DNA of 64,000 nucleotides from Methylobacterium sp. Leaf91 (GTDB taxonomy: Bacteria > Pseudomonadota > Alphaproteobacteria > Rhizobiales > Beijerinckiaceae). A model generated the notes under the pieces. It ran no database searches, was not told the DNA's origin, and worked only from the letters and a program-made list of their open reading frames with translations. Below are positions 48,613-57,991 of the stretch, piece after piece (the stretch's first letter is position 1; each line of letters opens with the position of its first letter). The DNA lies in assembly GCF_001422815.1 (NCBI RefSeq), contig NZ_LMMP01000051.1:154592-218591 (forward strand), read 5' to 3'. The position numbers were made by a program, and so were the translations under genes.

Positions 48613-49157
48613 CGATTGCGGACGAGGCTGACGGCGACGGGATTCCTGACCGTGTTGAGCACCGGCGACCAGTCACCCGCATGGGCCACGAGGTCGTCGA
48701 GTTCGGCTTGGCTCGCACCCTCGATGTCGAGGCGCGCAGTCAGGCGCACGGCAGTGAGGCCGACGGTCTTCGGCGACAGGTCGCCCGTCCCCCAGACCGA
48801 GGTGATGTTGATATCCCCCTCGCTCTCGATCTCGATGCCGCGCACGGTCCAGCCGCGCGCGACCGCGTTGGCTTGGAGGCCAACCGCCACGCAGGTGCCG
48901 AGGGCTGCGAGCAGCGCCTCGGTGGGGTTCGGGGCGGTGTCATCGCCGAGGAGGCCGGGCGGCTCGTCCACCACGTGGGCGTCGAGGTTGCGCACGTAGT
49001 TGAGATGGCGGAAGCGCCGACCCTCGGCGATGGTCCGGGCGCGCACCGTGCGAACGGCCGTCGGATCGGCGCGGCCCTTCTCCGACAGGGCCGCCAGGGC
49101 GTCCCGGTCGATGGTCTCGAAAGTCTGGACGATCTCTCTCACGGAGGCGGACGACAT
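48609..49157 (-). CDS. OsmC-family protein (second copy)
   Basis: A 182-residue OsmC-fold protein: IVQTFETIDRDALAALSEKG, HLNYVRNLDAHVVDEPPGLL, the core helix EALLAALGTCVAVGLQANAV with the first Cys, and a C-terminal half with RLDIEGASQAELDDLVAHAG. The second Cys found in Ohr/OsmC peroxidases is absent: residues around SPVLNTVRNPV have Val/Asn in the usual C-P context. Peroxidase activity may therefore be lost. It sits between the permease and the SfnC-like gene in a tightly overlapping sulfur operon. The start has GGAAAGG just ahead (minus strand). Confidence 0.8.
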   Translation of the reverse strand: MSSASVREIVQTFETIDRDALAALSEKGRADPTAVRTVRARTIAEGRRFRHLNYVRNLDAHVVDEPPGLLGDDTAPNPTEALLAALGTCVAVGLQANAVARGWTVRGIEIESEGDINITSVWGTGDLSPKTVGLTAVRLTARLDIEGASQAELDDLVAHAGDWSPVLNTVRNPVAVSLVRNR

Positions 49158-49168
49158 GGGCGTTCCTT

Positions 49169-50017
49169 TCAGGTCGCGGGAATCCAGCGGGCGCGGGCAG
49201 CGAGCCGTCCGAGGCCGGCGTCGAGGGCGTAGCCGATCAGTCCGATCAGCAGGACGAGGGCCGCCAAGCGGTCGTACGAGAGGGTGTCGCGCGCATCGTT
49301 GATGGCATAGCCGAGGCCGCTAGTGACCCCGAGATACTCGGCCGGCACGAGCACGATCCAGGCGACGCCGAGCGCCAGGCGCAGGCCCGTGAGGATGTCC
49401 TGCAGCACCGCCGGAACCACGATCCGGTGCAGGGTGGCGATCCGGCCGCCGCCGAGGTTGCGCGCGAGGGTGAGCCAGATCGGATCGATCCGCTTCACGC
49501 CGGCCGCGGTCGAGAACAGGATCGGCCAGATCGCGGCGGCCGCGATAAGGAACACGATGGCGCCCTCCCAGGTCGGGAAGGCCAGCACCGCCACCGGCAT
49601 CCAGGCCAGCGGCGAGACCATGCGCAGGAGCTGGAAGGGGGGCTGCAGGGCGCGTTCGGCCAACGGCGAGGCCCCGACGAGCAATCCGAATGGCACCCCG
49701 AGCACGAAGGCGTAGGCGAGGCCTTGGCCGATCCTGGCAAGGCTCGGCAGCGCGGCCCGCCAGGCCTCGCCGGAGGTGAGAAGATCGGCGAACGACGCGA
49801 TGGCCGGTCCGGCAGCGAAGCCCGCGAAGGCGGTATAGGCCGGATCCTTCGCGAGGAGGCAGCCGGCCGCGAACCACAGCAAAAGGATGGTGCCGACACC
49901 GAGAAGCGGCGCTGTCCAATGCAGCACGCCGGCAAAGGATCGGCTCTCCGGCCAGGCGCGCGCGGACGTGGGGCCGCCGATGTCCAATGGTGCGGACTTC
50001 AGGAGGCCCGCGGTCAT
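49169..50017 (-). CDS. SsuC/TauC-like ABC importer permease
   Basis: A 282-residue permease with about six helices. LLGVGTILLLWFAAGCLLA is the first, LARIGQGLAYAFVLGVPFGL precedes the core, and the EAA-like loop is TLARNLGGGRIATLHRIVVP. The family pattern LGVAWIVLVPAEYLGVTSGLGYAINDARD is near the end. Start ATG 50017 overlaps the binding-protein stop (ATGA). Together with the ATPase and the binding protein it forms a nitrate/sulfonate/taurine-type importer. A longer frame to 50440 runs through the binding-protein gene and is a shadow. Confidence 0.9.
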   Translation of the reverse strand: MTAGLLKSAPLDIGGPTSARAWPESRSFAGVLHWTAPLLGVGTILLLWFAAGCLLAKDPAYTAFAGFAAGPAIASFADLLTSGEAWRAALPSLARIGQGLAYAFVLGVPFGLLVGASPLAERALQPPFQLLRMVSPLAWMPVAVLAFPTWEGAIVFLIAAAAIWPILFSTAAGVKRIDPIWLTLARNLGGGRIATLHRIVVPAVLQDILTGLRLALGVAWIVLVPAEYLGVTSGLGYAINDARDTLSYDRLAALVLLIGLIGYALDAGLGRLAARARWIPAT

Positions 50018-51245
50018 AGCGACAGCGTCTCGGTGCGGTCGGTGCCGGACCCGGGGAACGCATCCGGGAAGCGCTTGAGGGATGCGGCCACGAAGCGGTC
50101 GTCGACGAGGTCGCGCGCGACGAAATCCGGATCGAGGCCGTTCAGGAAGGTCGCGTCGCCCTCCACCACGGTCCGGCCCATGGCCTCGACGATCAGGCGG
50201 GTCGCGGACGGGTAGGGCCAGGGCTGGAAGTCGATGCGGCTCGCCGCCCAGTCCGCGTGGCGGATGGCACCGCTCGCCGCATAGGCGGGACCGTAATCGG
50301 TCATTGCCTTGACCACCACGTCGGCGGCCATCGGCAGGTAACCGCGTCCGTCCTTCGAGATGAGCCGGGCCACGGCCTCCTTGTTGGCGGACGCATAGGC
50401 CTGCGCGCGCACGATGGCGTCGATGGCCTTGCCCGTCCATTCGGGGCGCTCCACCGTTGTCCGCTCATGCGCGACGACCACGCAGCAGGGGTGATTTTTC
50501 CAGATGTCCCCGGTGAAGCGCAGCATCCGGGCGCCGGCCTTGATCTCGCCGAGCGCATTGAACGGCTCGGCCACGATGTAGCCGTCGACCTTGCCGGCCG
50601 CCAGCGCCGCCGGCATCTCGGGTGGCGGCAGGATCTGGAGAGCGCATTCACCTGGGCCCGCCTCGCCCCGGATCACCGGCGTGATGCCGGATTCACGCAG
50701 CGCGTACTGCAGCACCACGTTGTGCATCGAGTACCAGTACGGAACCGCGACCCGCTTGCCGGCGAGCCCCCTGAAGTCGGTGATGCCGCCCTTGCCCCCG
50801 ACGACGATGCCGGAGCCGTTGGTGTGGGCCCAGGCCAGAACCTTGACCGGGAACTTGTTGTTGTAGCGCATCCAGACCGGGATGGGCTTGAGCAGGTGGG
50901 CGAGGTTGAACTTGCCGGCGGCGAAACCTTCGACCAGGGCCGACCAGGACCGCACGGGGGTTGGCTCGGCCACCTTGAGGCCTGCCTCCTCGAAATAGCC
51001 CTTGGCGTGGGCGACCAGGAGGGCGGTGGCGTCGGTGATCGGAAGGTAGCCGATGCGCACCACATCGTCGTCGGCCGCGTGCACGGCCCGGCTCGACAGG
51101 CCGAGGCCGGCACCACCCAGCAGGGCGGCGAGGCCGCCGCGCGCGAGGCTGTCGAGGGTGTCGCGGCGGGTCCAGTCCGCGCGCGCCCATTCATGCGTCC
51201 AAAGGGCGGAGAGGTCGTCGGGAGCGGTCATCAGGAGGGTCCGGT

Positions 51246-51249
<4 letters not shown>
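50014..51249 (-). CDS. NrtA/SsuA-like ABC importer binding protein, Tat-like leader
   Basis: A 411-residue binding protein of the nitrate/sulfonate (NMT1/THI5-like) group. The leader has WTRRDTLDSLARGGLAALLG, then GAGLGLSSRAVHAADDD, which resembles a twin-arginine signal. The mature part is IGYLPITDATALLVAHAKGY, WSALVEGFAAGKFNLAHLLK, GGITDFRGLAGKRVAVPYWY and AGKVDGYIVAEPFNALGEIK. The start is GTG 51249, overlapping the ATPase stop by 4 bases; ATG 51231 is an alternative. The ligand is not certain: a sulfonate or sulfate ester is inferred from the OsmC/SfnC-like neighbours. Confidence 0.85.
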
Positions 51250-52028
<779 letters not shown>

Positions 52029-52838
52029 CGAGCCAAGACCATCAAGTCTCGTCTGTAGAACATGAAGACCTCGGCGAGCCAAGTCGATAGATTAATATAA
52101 TAAAAATCGAGGCCGAAGTAGAAGGCGAATTCCTGAGTTTCGGATTAACGAAGAAAAACCTCTCCCTATTGGCTGCATGATACCCAGCGCGCCTACGAGT
52201 GAAGCCTTTCACAGCTGGAGACGCGATCGGGTTTCATTCGGCACCGGTGCGAGGTCGACCGTGACCGATATCGTCAGAGTTCGCGTGGGCCGCGCTTCAT
52301 CGAGTTGGATGCGCTCCGGAAGGCCCACGAACTCGACGATCTGGCCTCGACGGCGGTCGAATCGAATTCTGCGACAACCGCGGCCGTGAAGCAGCCGATG
52401 CACTTCCAAAGGAAAAGCCACTTGGGTCCTTGTGTGAAGATGCTGGCGCTATGGTAGGCCTACAAGGACGAGCCCAAGGCGAAATCGCTCCTGGGAACAT
52501 CGCATGTCTGAAGCCAGGTTCTTCGTCGATCTACCGCGACCGCATCGTCGGCGCCTTCGCAGTCAACAGCACGGCCCGCCACGCGAGTACCGCGTCGGCA
52601 CAGCCTGAGGCAGGCATGCGATACCGACCCGCCGCGACCGCATGCGCCTCGGCGCCTTCCCATATCCCGGCGGCCTGACGATCTCGGTAGCCCGAGGAGG
52701 ACCGAACTTCGACGTCACGGTCTGCTCCGTTCAGCTTGAAAGTCAGCAGGCTAACGAAAGCCTCCTCTTGCCGAGGTTCTGACCTCGATCGTGCCGTAAG
52801 CCCGCGCCAGTAGCGAGTTGGGGGATAGATCGCTGGGT
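52029..52838. other. Long intergenic region, no gene recognised
   Basis: About 810 bases between the leftward importer operon and the leftward flavin monooxygenase gene. The left end (52080-52160) is AT-rich (GATTAATATAATAAAAATCG) and probably holds the importer promoter. The rest has normal GC but only short frames (52177-52389, 52430-52678 plus; 52209-52421, 52460-52663 minus), and I cannot match any of them to a family. It may be decayed coding DNA. Confidence 0.45.
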
Positions 52839-54179
52839 TCAGGCCGGAACTCGAACCTCCGGGCTATCCGCGAAACGGCTCGGCGGCCGGGCGAGACCGA
52901 GATGGTCCCGCAGAGTGGTTCCCGAATAGGCGGTGCGGAACAGGCCGCGCTTCTGGAGGATCGGCACAACGGCGTCTACGAAGGTCTCCAGACCGTCGGG
53001 CAGCACGTCGGGCATCAGGTTGAAGCCGTCCGCCGCTCCGGCCCGGAACCACGCCTCGATGTCGTCGGCCACGGCCTCCGGCGTGCCTACGATGATGCGG
53101 TGGCCGACACCGCCTCCGAGGGCCCGCAGCAATTCACGCACCGTGAGGTTGTCGCGACGGGCGAGCGCCACGGTTCCGAGGAACATGGTGTGGTTGGCAT
53201 TGGCGGGCAGTGGCAGCGCGTCCGGCAGCGGCTTGTCGAGGGCGAGGCGCTCCGGTGCGATCTGGAGCGTGCCAGCGAGACGCGCCAGACTGTACTCGAT
53301 CGGAACCAGGTTCCACAGGTCGTCCTGACGCTGGCGCGCCTCCGCCTCGGTACTGCCGAGAATAGTGGCCAGCCCCGGCAGAATGACGATGGACTCGGGC
53401 GAGCGTCCGAAGGTTGCGGCGCGAGCCCGCAGGTCCCGCGCATAGGACACTCCATCCGGGATGGTCTGCGACAGGGTGAAAACCGCCTCGGCGGTGGCCG
53501 CCGCCAGATCACGTCCATCCTGCGAGCCGCCGGCCTGAACCGTCACCGGGCGGCCTTGGGGTGAGCGCGGCACGTTGAGGGGCCCGTCGACGGAGAAGTG
53601 AGTGCCCCGGTGGCGGATGGCATGCACCTTCCCCGGGTCGACGAAGCGGCCGCTGGCTTTGTCGCCGATGAGGGCATCGTCCTCCCAGCTGTCCCACAGG
53701 GCGTGAGCGACCTCGACGAATTCCCGGGCGCGCGCGTAGCGCGTCCCGTGCTCGACGGCGGCGGTCAGCCCGAAGTTCCGGCTCGCGGCGGCATCGGCCG
53801 TGGTGACCACGTTCCAACCGACCCGTCCGCCGCTCGCGTGGTCCAGTGATGCGAAGCGGCGGGCGAGGTTGTAGGGCTCGTTATAGCTGGTCGAGGCCGT
53901 CGCGATCAGCCCGATCCGCGCCGTGGCCGCGGCGATGCTGGCCAGCACGATGGTGGGCTCCAGGGCATTGAACGGGCGGTAATCGAGGCGGTCCGAGATC
54001 GAGGGGGTGTCGGCGAGGAAGATCGCGTCGAACAAGCCCCGCTCGGCGACCTGGGCGACCCGGACGTAATGGGCGATGTCGACGAAGGCGTCGGGCTGAC
54101 TGCCGGGCAAGCGCCAGGCCGACGGGTACACGCCCGAATGCAGCAGGTTCACGTTGAGATGCAGCTGGCGTGGAGACAT
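52839..54179 (-). CDS. LLM-class FMN-dependent monooxygenase, NtaA/SnaA/DszA family
   Basis: A 446-residue luciferase-like monooxygenase: MSPRQLHLNVNLLHSGVYPS, FDAIFLADTPSISDRLDYRP, FNALEPTIVLASIAAATARI, then GLIATASTSYNEPYNLARRF, SGGRVGWNVVTTADAAASRN and ARAREFVEVAHALWDSWEDD. These are hallmarks of the NtaA/SnaA/SoxA (DszA) group, which cleaves C-N or C-S bonds using FMNH2 from a separate reductase. Start ATG 54179 is used; the extension to 54302 is not family-like. It is divergent from a peptide-type ABC importer and close to sulfur genes, so desulfurisation of an imported organosulfur compound is likely. Confidence 0.85.
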   Translation of the reverse strand: MSPRQLHLNVNLLHSGVYPSAWRLPGSQPDAFVDIAHYVRVAQVAERGLFDAIFLADTPSISDRLDYRPFNALEPTIVLASIAAATARIGLIATASTSYNEPYNLARRFASLDHASGGRVGWNVVTTADAAASRNFGLTAAVEHGTRYARAREFVEVAHALWDSWEDDALIGDKASGRFVDPGKVHAIRHRGTHFSVDGPLNVPRSPQGRPVTVQAGGSQDGRDLAAATAEAVFTLSQTIPDGVSYARDLRARAATFGRSPESIVILPGLATILGSTEAEARQRQDDLWNLVPIEYSLARLAGTLQIAPERLALDKPLPDALPLPANANHTMFLGTVALARRDNLTVRELLRALGGGVGHRIIVGTPEAVADDIEAWFRAGAADGFNLMPDVLPDGLETFVDAVVPILQKRGLFRTAYSGTTLRDHLGLARPPSRFADSPEVRVPA

Positions 54180-54522
54180 CGGGAAGGTGATCCGTCGATC
54201 GCGGGGTGGGACGTGTCGGGGCGAGAGTGGCGCGGTGCGGTCATGTCCGGGAGACGATCCGGTTCTTCGCGCCAATGCGAGTCGAAGTTTTCGTCTCCGC
54301 AACGCCGGCTCGGCGCTGGTAAGTTTTCAAATAGCGCGATGCTGTCAGTTGCCTGGTATTTCCCAGTTGATTTTGGCTTCTACGTCGCACTAGATCACGC
54401 CAGCAACAACTAGACCGATCAAAATCAGAGATGAAGTCAAAAAATTCCCTCAGCATCAATTAGGGAATGTTTTGCTCGCGTTGAGTCTGGTCGTAGACAA
54501 AGCATATCCCGAGCTGAGATTG
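54180..54522. promoter_or_regulatory. Divergent promoter region of the monooxygenase and importer genes
   Basis: About 340 bases between the two divergent starts. The stretch 54300-54530 is clearly AT-richer than its surroundings (AAGTTTTCAAATAGCG, GAAGTCAAAAAATTCCC), as expected of promoters. I could not assign specific boxes. Confidence 0.4.
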
Positions 54523-56145
54523 ATGAAAAAATTCGTTTCCCTGCTTGCGCTGGCCACGATCTCCGCGACCGGGCTCGCTCCTCTGTCACCCGTCGATGCT
54601 GCGGAACCGCAGCCTCGGCCCGGCGGCACCCTCACCTGGGGCGTGACGACGGAGCCGTCCTGCTTCGATCCGCATCGCTCGTCGCAGCAGGCCGCCTTCT
54701 TCGTGGCGCGCAACTACATCGACTCGCTGGTCGGCAAGAGGGCGGACGGGACCTTCGCGCCCTGGCTCGCCACGGAATGGACGATATCGCCGGACGGAAA
54801 GGTCTATACCTTCACCTTGCGCGAGGACGTCATCTTCCACGACGGTGAGGTGTTCGATGCGGCGGCGGTGAAAGCGAATTTCGACTTCGTGAAGAACCCC
54901 GCCAACGCAGCGAACGCCGTCGCGCTGCTCGAATATTTCAGCTCGGCCGAGGTGATCTCACCGCACGTGGTCAGGCTCACGCTCTCGAAGCCGGATTCGA
55001 CGTTTCTTGAATCGGTTTCCAACGTCAAACTCGGCCTGATCTCGCCCAAGTCCCTGGCCAAGGGCGATCTCTGCGGCGGCGGTCCGTCCCTCGCCGGCAC
55101 CGGCCCGTTCGTCTTCGAGCGCTACGTGCGCGGCCAGTCGGCGAGCTTCGTGCGTAATGAGCGCTACGCCTGGCCCCCCGGCTACGCGGCCCGTCGGGGA
55201 CCGGCCCATCTCGACGGGTTCAGCTTCCGGTTCCTGCCCGAATACGCCGTGCGCACCGGCGCCCTCACGTCGGGGCAGGTAGACGTCATCGAGGGCGTTC
55301 AGGCCACCGACGTGTCCCTGTTCGCGGACGATCCGCAGTACCGGCTCCTCATCGGCCCGTCGGGTGCCAGCACGTCCTTCACCCTCAACATCAACTACAC
55401 CCGGGCGCCGGCCGACGACATCCGGGTTCGACGCGCCCTACGCGACGGGTTCGATCCCGAGCCGATCGTGCGGCAGGTCTATCTCAGCCACGTGAAGCGG
55501 GCCTGGTCGATCATCGGGCCGGCCAACCCGGCCTACAACAAGGCTCTGGTGGGGGCCTGGGGCAACGACATCGCGGGCGCGAACCGGCTGCTCGACGAGG
55601 CCGGGTGGACGCAGCGCGACGCGCAGGGGTTCCGCACCCGGGAGGGCCGGCGCCTCACCCTCGATGTCGGGTATCCGCAACCCTACGTGCGCGACAACCG
55701 GGAGATCCTCATCCAGGGCATCCAGGCGGCCTTGCGCAAGAACATCGGGTTGGACCTCAACCTGCGCATCGTCACGGCGGGCGAGTACGCCAAGGGCAAC
55801 GCCACCGGCACTTGGTCGATCTATCCCAACACCGACAACCCCGCCGACCCGGCCCGCGAATTATGGGACATGCTCGGCTCAAAGGGCTTCCTCTACACGA
55901 AGGTGCCCAATCCCGACCCGGAGATCACCGGCCTGATCGATCAGGCCCTCCAGGCAACGGACCCAGTCGCCAAGCGCGCGCTCACGGACCGCATCCAGGT
56001 CCTGGGCGTCGAGAAGGCGTTCATCGTCCCCCTGTTCGCGCCGAGCTGGTTCCTGGCTGCGAAGACGGCCGTGCGCGGGCTGGGCTTCGAGGCGGGGCTC
56101 GACTCGCCGTCGAACGCCTACGACGTCTGGCTCGCAAAGGAGTAG
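54523..56145 (+). CDS. Dpp/Opp-type ABC importer binding protein (SBP_bac_5)
   Basis: A 540-residue exported binding protein. The signal peptide is MKKFVSLLALATISATGLAP, then LSPVDA. The mature start is PGGTLTWGVTTEPSCFDPHR. Family motifs are FAPWLATEWTISPDGKVYTF, FHDGEVFDAAAVKANFDFVK, LAGTGPFVFERYVRGQSASF and SFTLNINYTRAPADDIRVRR. It lies 5 bases ahead of the first permease. The ligand could be a peptide, an opine or an organosulfur compound; the divergent LLM monooxygenase favours the last. Confidence 0.9.
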   Translation: MKKFVSLLALATISATGLAPLSPVDAAEPQPRPGGTLTWGVTTEPSCFDPHRSSQQAAFFVARNYIDSLVGKRADGTFAPWLATEWTISPDGKVYTFTLREDVIFHDGEVFDAAAVKANFDFVKNPANAANAVALLEYFSSAEVISPHVVRLTLSKPDSTFLESVSNVKLGLISPKSLAKGDLCGGGPSLAGTGPFVFERYVRGQSASFVRNERYAWPPGYAARRGPAHLDGFSFRFLPEYAVRTGALTSGQVDVIEGVQATDVSLFADDPQYRLLIGPSGASTSFTLNINYTRAPADDIRVRRALRDGFDPEPIVRQVYLSHVKRAWSIIGPANPAYNKALVGAWGNDIAGANRLLDEAGWTQRDAQGFRTREGRRLTLDVGYPQPYVRDNREILIQGIQAALRKNIGLDLNLRIVTAGEYAKGNATGTWSIYPNTDNPADPARELWDMLGSKGFLYTKVPNPDPEITGLIDQALQATDPVAKRALTDRIQVLGVEKAFIVPLFAPSWFLAAKTAVRGLGFEAGLDSPSNAYDVWLAKE

Positions 56146-56150
56146 CTCCC

Positions 56151-57083
56151 ATGGGTTCGCGCGCCCTCTGGTCCCGCGTCGTCGCACGCCTGGGCACGAG
56201 CATCATCGTCGCCTGGGCCAGCGTCACGGCGGCCTTCCTCGCCCTCCATGCGCTCCCGGGCCGGATCGAGGACATCCTGGCGGGCGACATCGATACCCCG
56301 GGGCTGCGCGAGGCCATCGCCGCCGAATGGGGGCTCGATCAGAGCCTGCTCGCGCAATATCGGGCCTTCCTATCCCGCATCGCCGGCGGCGACCTCGGCA
56401 CTTCCTACGTCTTGCGCCAGCCCGTACGCGAGATCGTTGGCTCGCAACTCTGGCCCACGGTTCAGCTCGCACTGACGGCAGGCGTGCTGGCGGTGGCGCT
56501 CGCCGTGACGGTGGCGCTTCTCACCGCCGGGCGGGGCCGGCTGTCCCGGAAGGTCGCCTCCGCCATTGAACTTGTCCTAGCCTCCACCCCGGTCTTCTGG
56601 ATCGGCATCCTGCTGCTGATGCTGTTCTCCTTCACCTTGCGGTGGTTTCCGGTCTCGGGAGCGAATGGCTGGCAATCCCTGGTCCTACCCGCGATCGCCC
56701 TGGCGCTGCCCACTGCCGGCCTTCTGGCGCAGGTGCTCCGGGAGGCCATCGAGAAGGCCCTCGACCAGCCCTTCGTCACCACGATCCGCGCCCGTGGGGT
56801 CGGCGAACTCACGATCCGGACCCGCCACCTCCTGCGTCATGCTTCACTGCCGGCCGTCACCCTCGGCGGCTGGCTGATCGGTGGGCTGCTGGGCGGCGCG
56901 GTCATCACCGAAAAGGTGTTCGGCCGGCCGGGACTCGGCAGCGTCACCCTTGGCGCGGTGCTGACTCATGACGTTCCGGTGGTGCTCGCGGTCGTGCTCC
57001 TCGCCGCCTTCATTCACGTTGCGGCCTCGACGCTCCTCGACATCCTGTACCTACTGATCGACCCGAGATTGAGGACCGCATGA
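56151..57083 (+). CDS. DppB/OppB-type ABC importer permease
   Basis: A 310-residue permease: N-terminal helix STSIIVAWASVTAAFLALHA region (TSIIVAWASVTAAFLALHAL), periplasmic segment with GLDQSLLAQYRAFLSRIAGG, then DLGTSYVLRQPVREIVGSQL. The EAA loop is FVTTIRARGVGELTIRTRHL, and FGRPGLGSVTLGAVLTHDVP is near the end; both are classic DppB patterns. Start ATG 56151 comes 5 bases after the binding-protein stop. Its end overlaps the next gene by 4 bases. The longer frame starting at 55605 is a shadow of the binding protein. Confidence 0.9.
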   Translation: MGSRALWSRVVARLGTSIIVAWASVTAAFLALHALPGRIEDILAGDIDTPGLREAIAAEWGLDQSLLAQYRAFLSRIAGGDLGTSYVLRQPVREIVGSQLWPTVQLALTAGVLAVALAVTVALLTAGRGRLSRKVASAIELVLASTPVFWIGILLLMLFSFTLRWFPVSGANGWQSLVLPAIALALPTAGLLAQVLREAIEKALDQPFVTTIRARGVGELTIRTRHLLRHASLPAVTLGGWLIGGLLGGAVITEKVFGRPGLGSVTLGAVLTHDVPVVLAVVLLAAFIHVAASTLLDILYLLIDPRLRTA

Positions 57084-57991
57084 CTGCTTCCGCTCGCATC
57101 GCTCCTCCCTCTGGCTTGCTCCACGAGCTCGGCGCGCCCGCGCGGGCCGGACATGATCCCGCCAGCGTCGCGTTGAACCGGCACCGCGCCTATCCGCTTC
57201 CCGTCCTGGGCTCTGCCCTGTTCCTCGCCGCCCTTTTCGCTGTGGCGGCGGCGCCCGGCCTTTTCACGGCTCACGACCCGCTGGTTGGCGATGTCCTGGA
57301 GGGCCTGAAGGCGCCGGACTGGGCCCATCCCTTCGGCACCGACCGGCTCGGCCGGGATGTCCTCGCCCGCACCTTGTACGGGGCCCGCTACTCCCTGCTG
57401 ATCGGCCTCGGCGGCATGACGGTCTCGGTGCTGGCGGGCGTCTTCCTCGGGATCCTGGCCGGCCAGCGCAACCGCTTTCTGGATGAGGTGACCTCGCGCC
57501 TCTTCGACGTGCTCTCGTCGTTTCCCGGCGTTCTCCTCGCCATGTTGGTCGTCACCTTCCTCGGCCAGGGCATGCTCAACATCGCCCTCGCGGTGGGCAT
57601 CGCGGGCATTCCGAAGTTCGGCCGCATCGTGCGCGCCCAGACCCAACTGGTCCGCGATGCCGATTACGTGACGCAGGCCGCCATCTACGGGCTCGGCCGG
57701 CGCCAGATCTTCCTCCAACACGTGCTGCCGAACGTTCTGGTGGCGGTCCCGGTGATCGCCACCGTGTATATCGGCAGTACCATCCTGACCGTGTCGGGCC
57801 TTAGCTTCCTCGGCCTCGGCCCACAGCCGCCGACCCCCGAGTGGGGCGTCATGCTGGCCGAGAGCCGCGATGTTCTGCGCGTCGCCTGGTGGCCGGCGGT
57901 GTTTCCGGGCGCCGCCATCACCCTGACGGTCATCGCCTTCAGCACCGTCGGGGTCTTCCTACAAAAGCGCTTTGAGGGACGCATCGCATGA
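57080..57991 (+). CDS. DppC/OppC-type ABC importer permease
   Basis: A 303-residue permease: HPFGTDRLGRDVLARTLYGA, then RYSLLIGLGGMTVSVLAGVF, DVLSSFPGVLLAMLVVTFLG, the EAA loop YVTQAAIYGLGRRQIFLQHV, and LSFLGLGPQPPTPEWGVMLA, all standard DppC/OppC motifs. The first ~40 residues are a cytoplasmic extension. It is coupled to the upstream permease (ATGA overlap) and to the downstream ATPase (4-base overlap). Confidence 0.92.
   Translation: MTASARIAPPSGLLHELGAPARAGHDPASVALNRHRAYPLPVLGSALFLAALFAVAAAPGLFTAHDPLVGDVLEGLKAPDWAHPFGTDRLGRDVLARTLYGARYSLLIGLGGMTVSVLAGVFLGILAGQRNRFLDEVTSRLFDVLSSFPGVLLAMLVVTFLGQGMLNIALAVGIAGIPKFGRIVRAQTQLVRDADYVTQAAIYGLGRRQIFLQHVLPNVLVAVPVIATVYIGSTILTVSGLSFLGLGPQPPTPEWGVMLAESRDVLRVAWWPAVFPGAAITLTVIAFSTVGVFLQKRFEGRIA

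Noticed and set aside
52209..52678. Several short frames in the long gap near the importer operon
   Set aside because: Translations have no family character and no ribosome sites; they could be decayed genes but cannot be supported.
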